From: CAMYJH01 sp041589735
GTDB taxonomy: Bacteria; Pseudomonadota; Gammaproteobacteria; HK1
Direction: 5' to 3'
Assembly: GCA_041589735.1 (NCBI GenBank)
Contig: JBFHVA010000063.1
Span: forward strand, 1 to 16,183
Length of the DNA: 16,183 bases
Shown here: in pieces, positions 1-7,257 of the stretch
Layout of the letters: the number at the start of each line of letters is the position of its first letter
Position numbering within the stretch: the first letter of the stretch is position 1
Notes under the pieces: model-generated
Told to the model about the DNA's origin: nothing
Databases searched by the model: none
The model's input: the letters and a program-made list of their open reading frames with translations, nothing else
Made by a program: the position numbers and the translations under genes

Positions 1-227
1 ACGTCGGTATGTCCTGAGAGAGCAATGCCGCCGCGGTCGTCGGGGCCGAGGGTCGCGTACAAATTTGCTTTTGACTGGTCTTCGTTGTGGACCAGCTCGG
101 AATCCACGCCCAAATCTTTCAGATAGGTTTGAACGAACTCGATGAGTTCCAGGTTGGAATTACGGCTGGTGGTATCGAAAGCGATCAGCCGCTCGATCAT
201 GGCGATGGACTCGGGGCGGGGGGACAT
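1..227 (-). CDS. argE: Acetylornithine deacetylase (M20 family), N-terminal part, cut by window edge
   Basis: Only the first 75 codons are present; the gene runs off the left edge. The protein starts MSPRPESIAMIERLIAFDTT and continues with a SRNSNLELIEFV stretch, the characteristic N-terminus of proteobacterial ArgE. It reaches the M20 metal motif HTD (H73, D75) just before the edge, preceded by Gly-Ile-Ala-Leu-Ser-Gly. In this family that motif supplies the first zinc/cobalt ligand. ArgE removes acetate from N2-acetylornithine in the cytoplasm to give ornithine for arginine synthesis. Related M20 enzymes deacylate other N-acyl amino acids, so the exact substrate is less sure than the family. 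The ATG is well supported by GAGGAG five bases upstream. The gene is divergent from the peptide ABC importer at 589-6342, which may mean a shared control region. The C-terminal catalytic half cannot be checked here. Confidence 0.8.
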   Translation of the reverse strand, partial: MSPRPESIAMIERLIAFDTTSRNSNLELIEFVQTYLKDLGVDSELVHNEDQSKANLYATLGPDDRGGIALSGHTD

Positions 228-327
228 GGAGGCTCCTCGAGAGGTGAATGACCTGTTTTTTTGTCGGCTAACTATGCGTCAACGTGTCGCCCTATTTCCA
301 GACGGGGCCAGTTGTGCCGCAAATTCG

Positions 328-368
328 GTGCCAGACACGGGTTTCCGGAAAATGGTGCCAGGCACCAT
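328..368. repeat. REP-like palindrome cluster
   Basis: GGTGCCAGACAC (328-339) and GGTGCCAGGCAC (354-365) are 11/12 identical and start 26 bp apart. The second copy is the core of a perfect palindrome, ATGGTGCC-A-GGCACCAT (352-368). Between them is TTTCCGGAAA (342-351), itself a perfect palindrome. Extragenic palindromes with GGTGCC/GGCACC arms occur as REP-type dispersed repeats in proteobacteria. Assignment to such a family is inference, since copy number in the genome cannot be seen. Confidence 0.5.
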
Positions 369-481
369 ATAGGTCCGGGGTTCGCCTTACTGGCGCCCCC
401 ATCGCCACCTGTGGCGCGGGCTCGCGGGACCCTTCCATCCACCCGCGTGAGGCCGCCGAATCGAGCCTCTGCCGGCCTGGT

Positions 482-510
482 TTGACTCCCGCGGTGCGAT
501 CCCGCATAAG
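482..510 (+). promoter_or_regulatory. Candidate sigma70 promoter of the peptide ABC operon
   Basis: TTGACT (482-487, 5/6 to the -35 consensus), a 17-bp spacer, then CATAAG (505-510, 4/6 to the -10 consensus). Transcription would start near 517 and give a leader of about 72 nt before the ATG at 589. The position and strand fit the operon; there is no experimental support. Confidence 0.5.
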
Positions 511-588
511 TAGCCGAACACCCACCGGCGCCGCCCGCCGGGCCGGCCCCGCCTCAGTAACAACAAACCCAGAAAGGGGGATATTCCG

Positions 589-2175
589 ATGAAATGTCTC
601 AAACCCGTCACCAGCCTGGCCGCCGCCATCGTGGTGGCATTTGCCGGAGCCGCGAGCGCCAAGGAGCTCACCATCGGGCTTGCTTCAGAGCCCACCGCCA
701 TCGACCCGCACTTTCACAATTTGACTCCCAACAATTCGCTTCTGAGTCACCTGTTTGACGCGCTGGTGCTGCAGGATGAGAACCAAAACCTGATTCCGGG
801 CCTGGCAGTGTCCTGGCGCGCCATCGACGATACCACCTGGGAGTTCAAGCTTCGCCAGGGGGTGAAATTTCACGACGGCTCGCCGTTTACCGCGGACGAC
901 GTGATCTTCACCTTCGAGCGCGCGCCGGACGTGGAGGGCAGTCCGTCGAGCTTCGGCATCTACACCAAGGGCAAAGAGCTGGTGAAGGTCGACGACCATA
1001 CCTTGCGCATCAAGACTGGGCGACCCTACCCCCTGATGCCCAATGACGTGTCGACCATTCTGATCATTTCGGAAGAGAAGGGTCGGGGTGCCAAGACTCC
1101 GGACTACAACTCCGGCAAGGCGGCCGTAGGCACGGGCCCGTTCAAGTTTGCGGAATACGTCCCTGGCGATCGCATCGTCTTCGATCGAAACGAAGCCTAC
1201 TGGGGCAGCAAGCCCGAGTGGACGACGGTTACGTTCAAGCCAATTAAATCAGGACCGACCCGGGTTGCGGCGCTGCTGGCCGGAGACGTGGACATCATCG
1301 AACAAACGCCCACGGTGGACATTGAGCGGCTGAAAAAAGATCCGAAGCTGTCATTGAGTCAGGGCATTTCCAACCGGGTCATCTATTTGCACATGGACCA
1401 GTTCCGCGAGGACTCACCATTCGCCAAAGCCAAAGACGGCGGCAAGATAAAAAACCCACTGCTGGACGCGCGCGTGCGAAAGGCCATTTCCAAAGCAATC
1501 AATCGCGATGCCATCGTCAGCCGGGTGATGGAAGGTATCGCCGTCAAAGCGGGCCAACTACTTCCTGAAGGCTTCTTCGGCCGCAGCTCCAACCTCTCGC
1601 CGGAGCCGTACGACCCGGAGGGGGCCAAGGCGCTGCTGGCCGAAGCTGGGTTCGCTGATGGCTTCAAGCTGACCATTCACGGACCCAACGACCGTTACAT
1701 CAATGACGCCAAGATCGCCGAGGCGGTCGGCCAGATGCTGACGCGCATCGGCATCGACACCGAGGTGGTAACCATGCCCCGAAGCGTGTACTTCAAGCGC
1801 GCGTCCCGCGGCGGCGAAGGCGGTCAGCCGGAGTTCAGTTTTATTCTGGTGGGCTGGGGGTCCGGCACCGGTGAGGCGTCCTCGCCGCTCAAGTCCCTGC
1901 TGCACACCTATGACAAGGAGCGGGGTTTCGGCCCCTCCAACCGTGGGCGTCACTCGGACCCCGAGGTCGACAAGCTGATTGAAGACGCGCTTGCCACCGT
2001 AAACGATGGCCAGCGCCAGGATCTGCTCGCCAAGGCAACCGAGCTCTCCATCGGCCGCAACCAGGGCATCATCCCGCTGCACTACCAGGTGAACACCTGG
2101 GCGGCGAAGAAAGGCATCAAGTACCGCGCCCGCACCGACGAGCGCACGGTCGCCTACGGCGTTTACAGCGAGTAA
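589..2175 (+). CDS. Peptide ABC transporter substrate-binding protein (SBP family 5, DppA/OppA-like)
   Basis: A 528-residue periplasmic binding protein that would capture peptides or similar ligands for the permease-ATPase complex encoded downstream. It has a Sec signal peptide: Lys near the start, a hydrophobic core, and likely cleavage after Ala-Ser-Ala around residue 24. There is no lipobox cysteine at the cleavage site, so the protein is probably soluble. The family-5 signature lies at about residues 84-111, with WEFKLRQGVKFHDGSPF followed by TADDV. Length is normal for the family (about 500-550). The start is supported by AAAGGGGG eight bases before the ATG. It is first in a five-gene operon, with a strong hairpin just after its stop. 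Ligand specificity cannot be read from sequence. The divergent acetylornithine deacetylase makes N-acylated or short peptide substrates plausible, but this is inference. Confidence 0.93.
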   Translation: MKCLKPVTSLAAAIVVAFAGAASAKELTIGLASEPTAIDPHFHNLTPNNSLLSHLFDALVLQDENQNLIPGLAVSWRAIDDTTWEFKLRQGVKFHDGSPFTADDVIFTFERAPDVEGSPSSFGIYTKGKELVKVDDHTLRIKTGRPYPLMPNDVSTILIISEEKGRGAKTPDYNSGKAAVGTGPFKFAEYVPGDRIVFDRNEAYWGSKPEWTTVTFKPIKSGPTRVAALLAGDVDIIEQTPTVDIERLKKDPKLSLSQGISNRVIYLHMDQFREDSPFAKAKDGGKIKNPLLDARVRKAISKAINRDAIVSRVMEGIAVKAGQLLPEGFFGRSSNLSPEPYDPEGAKALLAEAGFADGFKLTIHGPNDRYINDAKIAEAVGQMLTRIGIDTEVVTMPRSVYFKRASRGGEGGQPEFSFILVGWGSGTGEASSPLKSLLHTYDKERGFGPSNRGRHSDPEVDKLIEDALATVNDGQRQDLLAKATELSIGRNQGIIPLHYQVNTWAAKKGIKYRARTDERTVAYGVYSE

Positions 2176-2183
2176 CGGAATCG

Positions 2184-2214
2184 CCGGGCCGGGAGCAACG
2201 GGCTCCCGGCCCGG
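2184..2214 (+). repeat. Strong hairpin between binding protein and first permease
   Basis: A perfect 12-bp stem: CCGGGCCGGGAG (2184-2195) pairs with CTCCCGGCCCGG (2203-2214). One more C-G pair can close a 5-nt loop. It begins eight bases after the binding-protein stop. No T-run follows, so it does not look like a full Rho-independent terminator. In other binding-protein operons such structures protect the upstream mRNA from 3' decay and lower expression of the membrane genes; the same role is inferred here. Confidence 0.75.
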
Positions 2215-2315
2215 GCAATCGCCGAATTAATCCGGCGGGCGGGTCCGCCTTCACCGTCTTGCATGCCTCGCCTCGGGGGACGCCGACACGAGCTCACTTT
2301 ATCCGCAACGCCAAA

Positions 2316-3293
2316 ATGTCCGTCTTCATAATCCGCCGCCTGCTGCAGGCCCTGGTCGTCATCTTCGTGATGTCGCTGATCGTTTTCGCCGGTATCAATA
2401 TCGTCGGCGATCCGGTGGACCTGCTCATCAGCCCGGATGCGGACCAGGCGGAAATCGAAGCGACGATTCGTCGTCTTGGGCTGGACCGGCCCTGGTATGA
2501 GCAGTACGGATACTTTCTGCTCAACGCATTCAAGGGCGATCTCGGCAACTCATTTATTTTCGCCGAGCCGGCGCTGAAGCTGATCCTCCAGCGGATGCCG
2601 GCGACGCTGGAGCTCGCCTTCGCAGCGATGCTCATTGCCATCGTTTTCGGCATTCCGCTGGGTATGTACGCGGGCTTGAAGCCCGATTCCAAGGTCAGCA
2701 GGACCATCATGGCGGGCTCGATCCTGGGCTTCAGCCTGCCGACTTTCTGGGTCGGGATCATGCTCATCATGGTGTTCGCGGTGATGCTCGGCTGGCTGCC
2801 GTCTACCGGAAGAGGCGACACCACGGAGATGTTGGGTATCCAGGTGAGCTTTCTCACCTGGGACGGCATTCAGCATCTCGTTCTGCCGGCGTTCAACCTG
2901 GCGCTGTTCAAATTGTCGCTGGTGATCCGCCTTGCGCGCGCTGGCACCAAGGAGGTGGCGCTCCAGGATTACATCAAGTTCGCCCGCGCCAAGGGCCTGA
3001 GCTCGCGCCGGGTGGTGCTGGTGCACGTGGCCAAAAACATCATGATCCCGGTGGTCACCGTGCTGGGACTTGAGCTCGGCGGCGTAATCGCATTTGCCGT
3101 CGTCACCGAGACGGTGTTCGCTTGGCCGGGAATGGGCAAGCTGCTGATCGATTCGATTCAGCTTTTGGACCGGCCGGTGGTGGTGGCGTATCTGCTGATT
3201 ACGGTGTTCATGTTCATCATCATCAACCTGGTGGTGGACATTCTTTACTCCATCCTCGACCCGAGGGTCCGGCTCAAGGACGTGAAAGCATGA
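2316..3293 (+). CDS. Peptide ABC transporter permease, DppB/OppB type
   Basis: A 325-residue inner-membrane permease, one half of the translocation channel. It has the N-terminal membrane segment (MSVFIIRRLLQALVVIFVM) and periplasmic loop typical of DppB proteins. Several hydrophobic segments follow, with a cytoplasmic EAA-type loop near the C-terminal third (DYIKFARAKGLSSRRVV) that keeps its central glycine and contacts the ATPase. I chose the ATG at 2316 because family members start with Met-x-x-Phe-hydrophobic-Arg-Arg. An in-frame ATG at 2259 would add 19 polar residues with no family match. Neither start has a good Shine-Dalgarno site, so translation may be inefficient. The end overlaps the next permease by ATGA (3290-3293), indicating translational coupling. 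Confidence 0.92.
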   Translation: MSVFIIRRLLQALVVIFVMSLIVFAGINIVGDPVDLLISPDADQAEIEATIRRLGLDRPWYEQYGYFLLNAFKGDLGNSFIFAEPALKLILQRMPATLELAFAAMLIAIVFGIPLGMYAGLKPDSKVSRTIMAGSILGFSLPTFWVGIMLIMVFAVMLGWLPSTGRGDTTEMLGIQVSFLTWDGIQHLVLPAFNLALFKLSLVIRLARAGTKEVALQDYIKFARAKGLSSRRVVLVHVAKNIMIPVVTVLGLELGGVIAFAVVTETVFAWPGMGKLLIDSIQLLDRPVVVAYLLITVFMFIIINLVVDILYSILDPRVRLKDVKA

Positions 3294-4219
3294 GTGCCAC
3301 CACCGAGCATCTCGCCGCCTCCGCTTTGTCCGATCAGGCGCGGGTGCAAACGCCGTTCAGGCGCTTTCTATCGGATTACTTCGACAGCAAGGTGGCTACC
3401 GGCGCGTGCATCATGCTCGCGATCATCATCTTTATCGCCTTGTTTGCTCCGCTGATCTCCCCCCAGAACCCATACGACCTCGCGGTTGTGGACGTGATGA
3501 ACGCGCGCCTTGAGCCTGGCGAGCAGTCCTGGTCGGGCGATCTCACTTTCGTGCTCGGCAGCGACGGCGCCGGGCGCGATATGCTGAGCGCGATTTTCTA
3601 CGGGCTTCGCATCAGCCTCGGTGTCGGCGTGATGAGCGGTATCATCGCCATGATCATCGGCATGGCCGTTGGTCTAATGGCCGCTTATTTTGGCGGGCGC
3701 ACCGACACGGTGATTATGCGCATCGTGGATCTTCAGCTCAGCTTTCCGGCAATCCTCATCGCCCTTGTACTGATTGCCATACTGGGTAAGGGCGTGGACA
3801 AGGTGATTATCGCGCTGGTCACCGTGCAGTGGGCCTATTACGCACGCACAGTGCGCGGCAGTGCACTGGTGGAGCGGCGCAAGGAATACATTGAGGCAGC
3901 CACCTGTCTAGCGCTTTCTCACCGGCGTATTGTGTTTCGCCACCTGCTTCCCAACTGCCTTCCGCCAATGATTGTCGTAGGCACGCTGCAGACTGCGCAC
4001 GCCATCTCACTGGAAGCGACGCTCAGCTTTCTCGGTTTGGGTCTTCCTCAGACGGAGCCTTCGCTTGGCCTGCTCATCGCCAACGGCTTCGAATACATGC
4101 TCTCCGGGAAGTACTGGATCAGTTTTTTCCCGGGTATTGCGCTGTTGCTGACAATCGTCACTATCAATCTGGTCGGTGACCAGCTGCGGGACGTTCTGAA
4201 CCCGAGACTTGAGCGTTAG
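3290..4219 (+). CDS. Peptide ABC transporter permease, DppC/OppC type
   Basis: A 309-residue second permease. It carries the cytoplasmic N-terminal extension and first membrane segment usual for DppC (TGACIMLAIIIFIALFAPLI), then a periplasmic region with LGSDGAGRDM, a DppC hallmark. A membrane domain with a C-terminal EAA loop follows. The start is the ATG inside the ATGA overlap at 3290-3293, with AAGGA about nine bases upstream. The open frame extends upstream to 3122, but that part overlaps the DppB-like gene and has no family similarity. In the EAA loop the sequence is EAATCLALSHRRIVFRHLLP, so the usually invariant Gly of EAAxxxG is Ala. Everything else looks functional. Confidence 0.93.
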   Translation: MSATTEHLAASALSDQARVQTPFRRFLSDYFDSKVATGACIMLAIIIFIALFAPLISPQNPYDLAVVDVMNARLEPGEQSWSGDLTFVLGSDGAGRDMLSAIFYGLRISLGVGVMSGIIAMIIGMAVGLMAAYFGGRTDTVIMRIVDLQLSFPAILIALVLIAILGKGVDKVIIALVTVQWAYYARTVRGSALVERRKEYIEAATCLALSHRRIVFRHLLPNCLPPMIVVGTLQTAHAISLEATLSFLGLGLPQTEPSLGLLIANGFEYMLSGKYWISFFPGIALLLTIVTINLVGDQLRDVLNPRLER

Positions 4220-4224
4220 GGCAA

Positions 4225-4307
4225 ATCGTATGCCGTGTGGCGTATATCGAATATCGGGAATATGCCGAGCCAGTTCCGGGTTTGCCTCCCGGGATACGGC
4301 ATACGAT
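4225..4307. repeat. Long-loop inverted repeat in the permease-ATPase gap
   Basis: ATCGTATGCCGT (4225-4236) and ACGGCATACGAT (4296-4307) form perfect 12-bp arms around a 59-nt spacer. The spacer contains smaller repeats (ATATCGAATATCGGGAATAT, plus CCGGG/CCCGG). The element fills most of the 135-bp gap in an otherwise tightly packed operon. It is small enough to be a MITE or REP-like insertion, or an mRNA stem-loop. No target-site duplication was obvious. Confidence 0.65.
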
Positions 4308-4354
4308 GTACCACATCACAGTCAAAACTCGCCGTGAAGCTGACAGGAATGACG

Positions 4355-5338
4355 ATGCCGTCACCCACACTAGAAGTCGTCAACCTAAAAACGCACTTCT
4401 TCACAAAGAACGGCGTTATCAAGGCCGTAGATGGCGTGGGTTTCAAGGTCGATAAGGGCGAGGTGCTGGGTCTGGTCGGGGAATCGGGATCCGGCAAGAC
4501 CGTCACCGGTTTTTCTATCATTGGACTGGTGGATCCTCCAGGCGAGGTGGTGGACGGTCAGGTCATTTTCCATGGCCGTGACCTGGTCAGGCTTCCCGAC
4601 GAAGAGATGCGGGATTTGCGCGGCTCAAAGATCGCCATGATCTTTCAGGATCCCATGATGACCCTGAACCCGGTGCTTCGCATCGACACTCAGATGGTCG
4701 AAGCCGTCAGGGCGCATAGAAATGTCAGCCGCGAACAGGCCTACCAGCGGGCAAGAGAAACCCTGGTCGCTGTAGGGATCGCATCTCCGGACGAGAGGCT
4801 CAAGGCTTATCCGCATCAGTTTTCCGGGGGCATGCGTCAGCGCGTCGCGATTGCGATTGCGCTTCTCAACGAGCCGGATCTCATCATTGCCGACGAGCCC
4901 ACTACAGCCCTGGACGTAACCATCCAGGCGCAAATCCTGTTCGAGGCGCAGAAGCTTTGCCGCCGGACCGGTACCGCGATGATCTGGATCACCCACGATC
5001 TCACCGTGGTCGCCGGTCTCGCAGATCGCATCTGCGTCATGTACGCGGGTCGCGACGTGGAGCACGGCACCGTGGATGAAGTGTTGGATTCGCCGCTGCA
5101 CCCCTACACCCACGGCCTCATCGGCTCCGTGCCCAGCCGTAATCGCCGCGGCAGACCGCTGCACCAGATACCGGGTATGACGCCTTCGCTGTTGAATCTT
5201 CCGCCCGGCTGCGCTTTTCGTGCCCGCTGCCCGCGGGCAACGGAAGTATGCGTCGAGGAACCTCCGGTAGCCCCCCACGGCCCGGGCCGCTCCGCCAGGT
5301 GTTTTCATCCGTACGTCGACGATAAGAGCGCCGCATGA
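4355..5338 (+). CDS. Peptide ABC transporter ATPase, DppD/OppD type
   Basis: A 327-residue cytoplasmic ATPase that powers the importer together with the next gene product. Visible motifs: Walker A GESGSGKT (42-49), Q-loop Gln98, signature FSGGMRQR (156-163), Walker B LIIADE (176-181) and H-loop His214. The C-terminal oligopeptide-transporter domain has four cysteines (C286, C292, C299, C316) in the CxFxxRCP-type pattern; related OppD/DppD proteins bind an iron-sulfur cluster there. I chose the ATG at 4355 because AGGAA sits five bases before it. An ATG two codons earlier, at 4349, lies too close to that site. The longer frame back to 4235 runs through the inverted repeat and matches nothing. 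The stop overlaps the next start by ATGA (5335-5338). Confidence 0.94.
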   Translation: MPSPTLEVVNLKTHFFTKNGVIKAVDGVGFKVDKGEVLGLVGESGSGKTVTGFSIIGLVDPPGEVVDGQVIFHGRDLVRLPDEEMRDLRGSKIAMIFQDPMMTLNPVLRIDTQMVEAVRAHRNVSREQAYQRARETLVAVGIASPDERLKAYPHQFSGGMRQRVAIAIALLNEPDLIIADEPTTALDVTIQAQILFEAQKLCRRTGTAMIWITHDLTVVAGLADRICVMYAGRDVEHGTVDEVLDSPLHPYTHGLIGSVPSRNRRGRPLHQIPGMTPSLLNLPPGCAFRARCPRATEVCVEEPPVAPHGPGRSARCFHPYVDDKSAA

Positions 5339-6342
5339 TCACGGAAAGTTCGATTCCCATTATTGAAATCCGCAACGTTTCCAAACGCTTCGTCAAGCCA
5401 CTGGACGTAGCCGGTAAAATTGCACAGCGACTCGGCGTCGACGTGCACGAAGAAGTGGTGCACGCGGTGGACGATGTCAGCTTCAGCATTGACGCAGGGG
5501 AAGTGGTCGGACTGGTGGGCGAATCGGGCTGCGGAAAATCGACCCTGGGGCGCATGGTTGCGGGTATTCTGACGCCCTCCGCCGGGCAGATCCTTTACCG
5601 CGGCAGTGATCTGGTTGCGATGCCTCCAGTAGAGGCGCAGCGCGCGGCGCTCAAGGTGCAAATGATTTTTCAGGATCCTTTCGCGTCATTGAATCCGCGC
5701 ATGCGGGTCGCGGACATCATTGGCGAAGCGCCCCTCATTCACGGCATCATCGATAAGAGCGAGTTCGACGACTATGTGGACGAGGTACTCAAGCAGTGTG
5801 GTCTGGATCCGAGCTTTAAGCGCCGCTATCCGCACCAGTTCTCCGGCGGTCAGCGCCAGCGCATCGGTATCGCGCGGGCGCTTGCGGTCAAGCCAGAGTT
5901 TATAGTTTGCGATGAGTCTGTTGCAGCCCTGGACGTTTCCATTCAGGCGCAGGTCCTGAATCTGTTCATGGAACTGCGCGAAAACCTGAATCTCACATAT
6001 TTATTCATCAGTCACGACTTAGGCGTCGTCGAGCACCTAAGCGACCGAGTAGTGATCATGTACCTCGGCAGGGTGGTAGAAAGTGCGATGACGGAAACGC
6101 TGTTCGAGGCTCCAAATCATCCCTATACCCAGGCCCTGCTGCGGGAAGTGCCGCGGCTGGAGACCCGGCGCTCGGAGTTTCAGCCCATACGAGGCGAGAT
6201 CCCTTCTCCGCTGGAGCCGCCGCCAGGCTGCCACTTTCATCCGCGCTGTCCTCACATCCTGGATCGCTGCAAGGCCGAGGTGCCGGACTTGAGAGCGATC
6301 GAAACGCGCTGGCATTCGGCCTGTCATTTGAACGATCAATGA
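5335..6342 (+). CDS. Peptide ABC transporter ATPase, DppF/OppF type
   Basis: A 335-residue partner ATPase and the last gene of the operon. Motifs: Walker A GESGCGKS (62-69), Q-loop Gln113, signature FSGGQRQR (169-176), Walker B FIVCDE (189-194) and H-loop His227. The residues after the Walker B glutamate read SVAALD, where many members have PVSALD. The D-loop Asp is kept, so activity is expected. The N-terminal region contains the extra segment (about residues 20-43) before HAVDDVSF that is common in DppF. The C-terminal domain again has four cysteines (C299, C305, C312, C330), a potential iron-sulfur site. Translation is probably coupled to the upstream ATPase through ATGA. Confidence 0.94.
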   Translation: MITESSIPIIEIRNVSKRFVKPLDVAGKIAQRLGVDVHEEVVHAVDDVSFSIDAGEVVGLVGESGCGKSTLGRMVAGILTPSAGQILYRGSDLVAMPPVEAQRAALKVQMIFQDPFASLNPRMRVADIIGEAPLIHGIIDKSEFDDYVDEVLKQCGLDPSFKRRYPHQFSGGQRQRIGIARALAVKPEFIVCDESVAALDVSIQAQVLNLFMELRENLNLTYLFISHDLGVVEHLSDRVVIMYLGRVVESAMTETLFEAPNHPYTQALLREVPRLETRRSEFQPIRGEIPSPLEPPPGCHFHPRCPHILDRCKAEVPDLRAIETRWHSACHLNDQ

Positions 6343-6372
6343 CGGATGGTGCCGAAAGTCGTCACCGTTTTT

Positions 6373-6421
6373 CACGGCAGACTAAATTTCTCCGCTGATT
6401 TCTTTACGCATTCCTGCCGTG
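6373..6421. repeat. Inverted repeat downstream of the ABC operon
   Basis: CACGGCAG (6373-6380) and CTGCCGTG (6414-6421) are perfect 8-bp arms separated by 33 nt, 31 bases after the operon stop. There is no T-run after the right arm, so it is not a standard intrinsic terminator. It could be a weak mRNA-end structure or a site. The rest of 6343-6589 shows no gene I can support. Confidence 0.4.
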
Positions 6422-6589
6422 GTCGAAAGTTTTCATCCGAATACCCGGATTGTTTCGCTATGCAGATAGAGGTCGAGGCGTATCACGACCAACTGTGAGT
6501 TTCGCGTTGAAAGACGTAGAGCCGGACAGCAGCAAGTTGGCGCAGCTGCACGTCACGCGCTAGCGCTCAATCGGGCGTGGCCGGGGCTC

Positions 6590-7099
6590 TCATGCCTTCG
6601 CGGTATCGCGAATACCGAAGGCCTCTCTCAACGCGAGGATGGCGGTACCGGAAATGAAGAATGCGCCTGAAGTGTAGGTCTGGGAGGCTTCGTCCCAGTT
6701 CCAGTCGCGGGCGCGCCAGTTGATCAGCCAGGCGTCGCTGTTTTGGGTAATACCCCGAAGCTGCCGGGTGATTAGGGAGATTTCCTGGCCAAGATCGTCG
6801 TAGCGCTGATAGCCGCCGGCAGCGAGCAGGTTTTGCAGCTCTCCGTGGCCGATGTGTCCGTCGAAATTTCTGGCGAAGACCCTCAGGATTTTGCGTCCCG
6901 GCTCGTCCAGAGATCGGATCAGGGCAACGGCCTCGTCCTCGGTCAATGGATAGGAGACATTATCTTCCGGGTCCCAGCTGAGGTCGCGGAACGAGGTTTT
7001 AAGGTCCGAAATATCCGCGCTCAGAATATCAAGTAACTCGCGACGCGCCCCGGGCGTCAGCCGCTGTAGATGAGTTTCGTCAATAAAGAAACCGGTCAT
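6590..7099 (-). CDS. Hypothetical protein, possible helical/winged-helix fold
   Basis: A 169-residue soluble protein with no signal peptide or membrane segment. I do not recognise a named family. The start is well supported: GGAGGG lies eight bases before the ATG. The middle (about 52-118) is a helix-rich stretch, LTEDEAVALIRSLDEPGRK then ILRVFARNFDGHIGHGELQ, followed by a Tyr/Gly-rich turn and an Arg-containing helix (ITRQLRGIT). This spacing resembles a winged helix, but that is a guess. The last third is Trp-rich (WLINWRARDWNWDE) and ends in SGAFFISGTAILALREAFGI. It lies downstream of the kinase gene on the same strand but has its own ribosome site and a 158-bp gap, so shared transcription is uncertain. 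It looks like a genuine gene rather than a shadow. Confidence 0.75.
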   Translation of the reverse strand: MTGFFIDETHLQRLTPGARRELLDILSADISDLKTSFRDLSWDPEDNVSYPLTEDEAVALIRSLDEPGRKILRVFARNFDGHIGHGELQNLLAAGGYQRYDDLGQEISLITRQLRGITQNSDAWLINWRARDWNWDEASQTYTSGAFFISGTAILALREAFGIRDTAKA

Positions 7100-7166
7100 G
7101 ACCGTGACCCTCCAAGGCGGAACGATACCGGGCTGTTTAAACGCTACTCCCGGCGGATTATTCGAC

Positions 7167-7189
7167 GACTCCTACGCCTGAGTCTTTTT
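7167..7189 (+). terminator. Weak terminator-like hairpin, plus strand
   Basis: GACTC (7167-7171), an 8-nt loop, GAGTC (7180-7184), then TTTTT (7185-7189). The form is that of a short intrinsic terminator, but the stem is only 5 bp. No plus-strand gene ends nearby; the last one ends at 6342. It may be accidental or may stop antisense transcription. On the minus strand there is no T-run. Confidence 0.25.
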
Positions 7190-7257
7190 ACTATCACGAA
7201 TATCGGCCCATGGAAAGGCGGGCCGCCGAGGCGCGGCACGCGGGGCACAAGGTAGGA

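Larger units (their letters stand above)
228..588. other. Divergent intergenic region, 361 bp, no gene
   Basis: This region separates the minus-strand deacetylase from the plus-strand ABC operon. Short open frames on both strands have neither ribosome sites nor recognisable protein sequence. It holds three adjacent palindromes (328-368), a sigma70-like promoter (482-510), and a very GC-rich tract around 521-553 that could fold in the leader of the binding-protein mRNA. Confidence 0.7.

Noticed and set aside
2259..2315. Upstream ATG for the DppB-like permease
   Set aside because: The 19 extra residues are polar and unlike the family N-terminus, and no better ribosome site is present.
4225..4307. 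Resemblance of TCGTATGCCGT/ACGGCATACGA to sequencing-adapter sequence
   Set aside because: Only 11 bases match on each side and the flanks diverge. The arms occur as a perfect inverted repeat in a biologically sensible gap, so contamination is unlikely, though checking the raw reads would settle it.
5923..5940. Possible inactivation of the DppF-like ATPase by the SVAALD variant after Walker B
   Set aside because: The Walker B acid, catalytic Glu and D-loop Asp are all retained, and I recall similar AVAALD/SVAALD variants in this family, so activity is expected.
7204..7225. CGGCCC/GGGCCG inverted repeat as terminator of the kinase gene
   Set aside because: A 6-bp stem with a 10-nt loop and no T-run on the minus strand is too weak to call.
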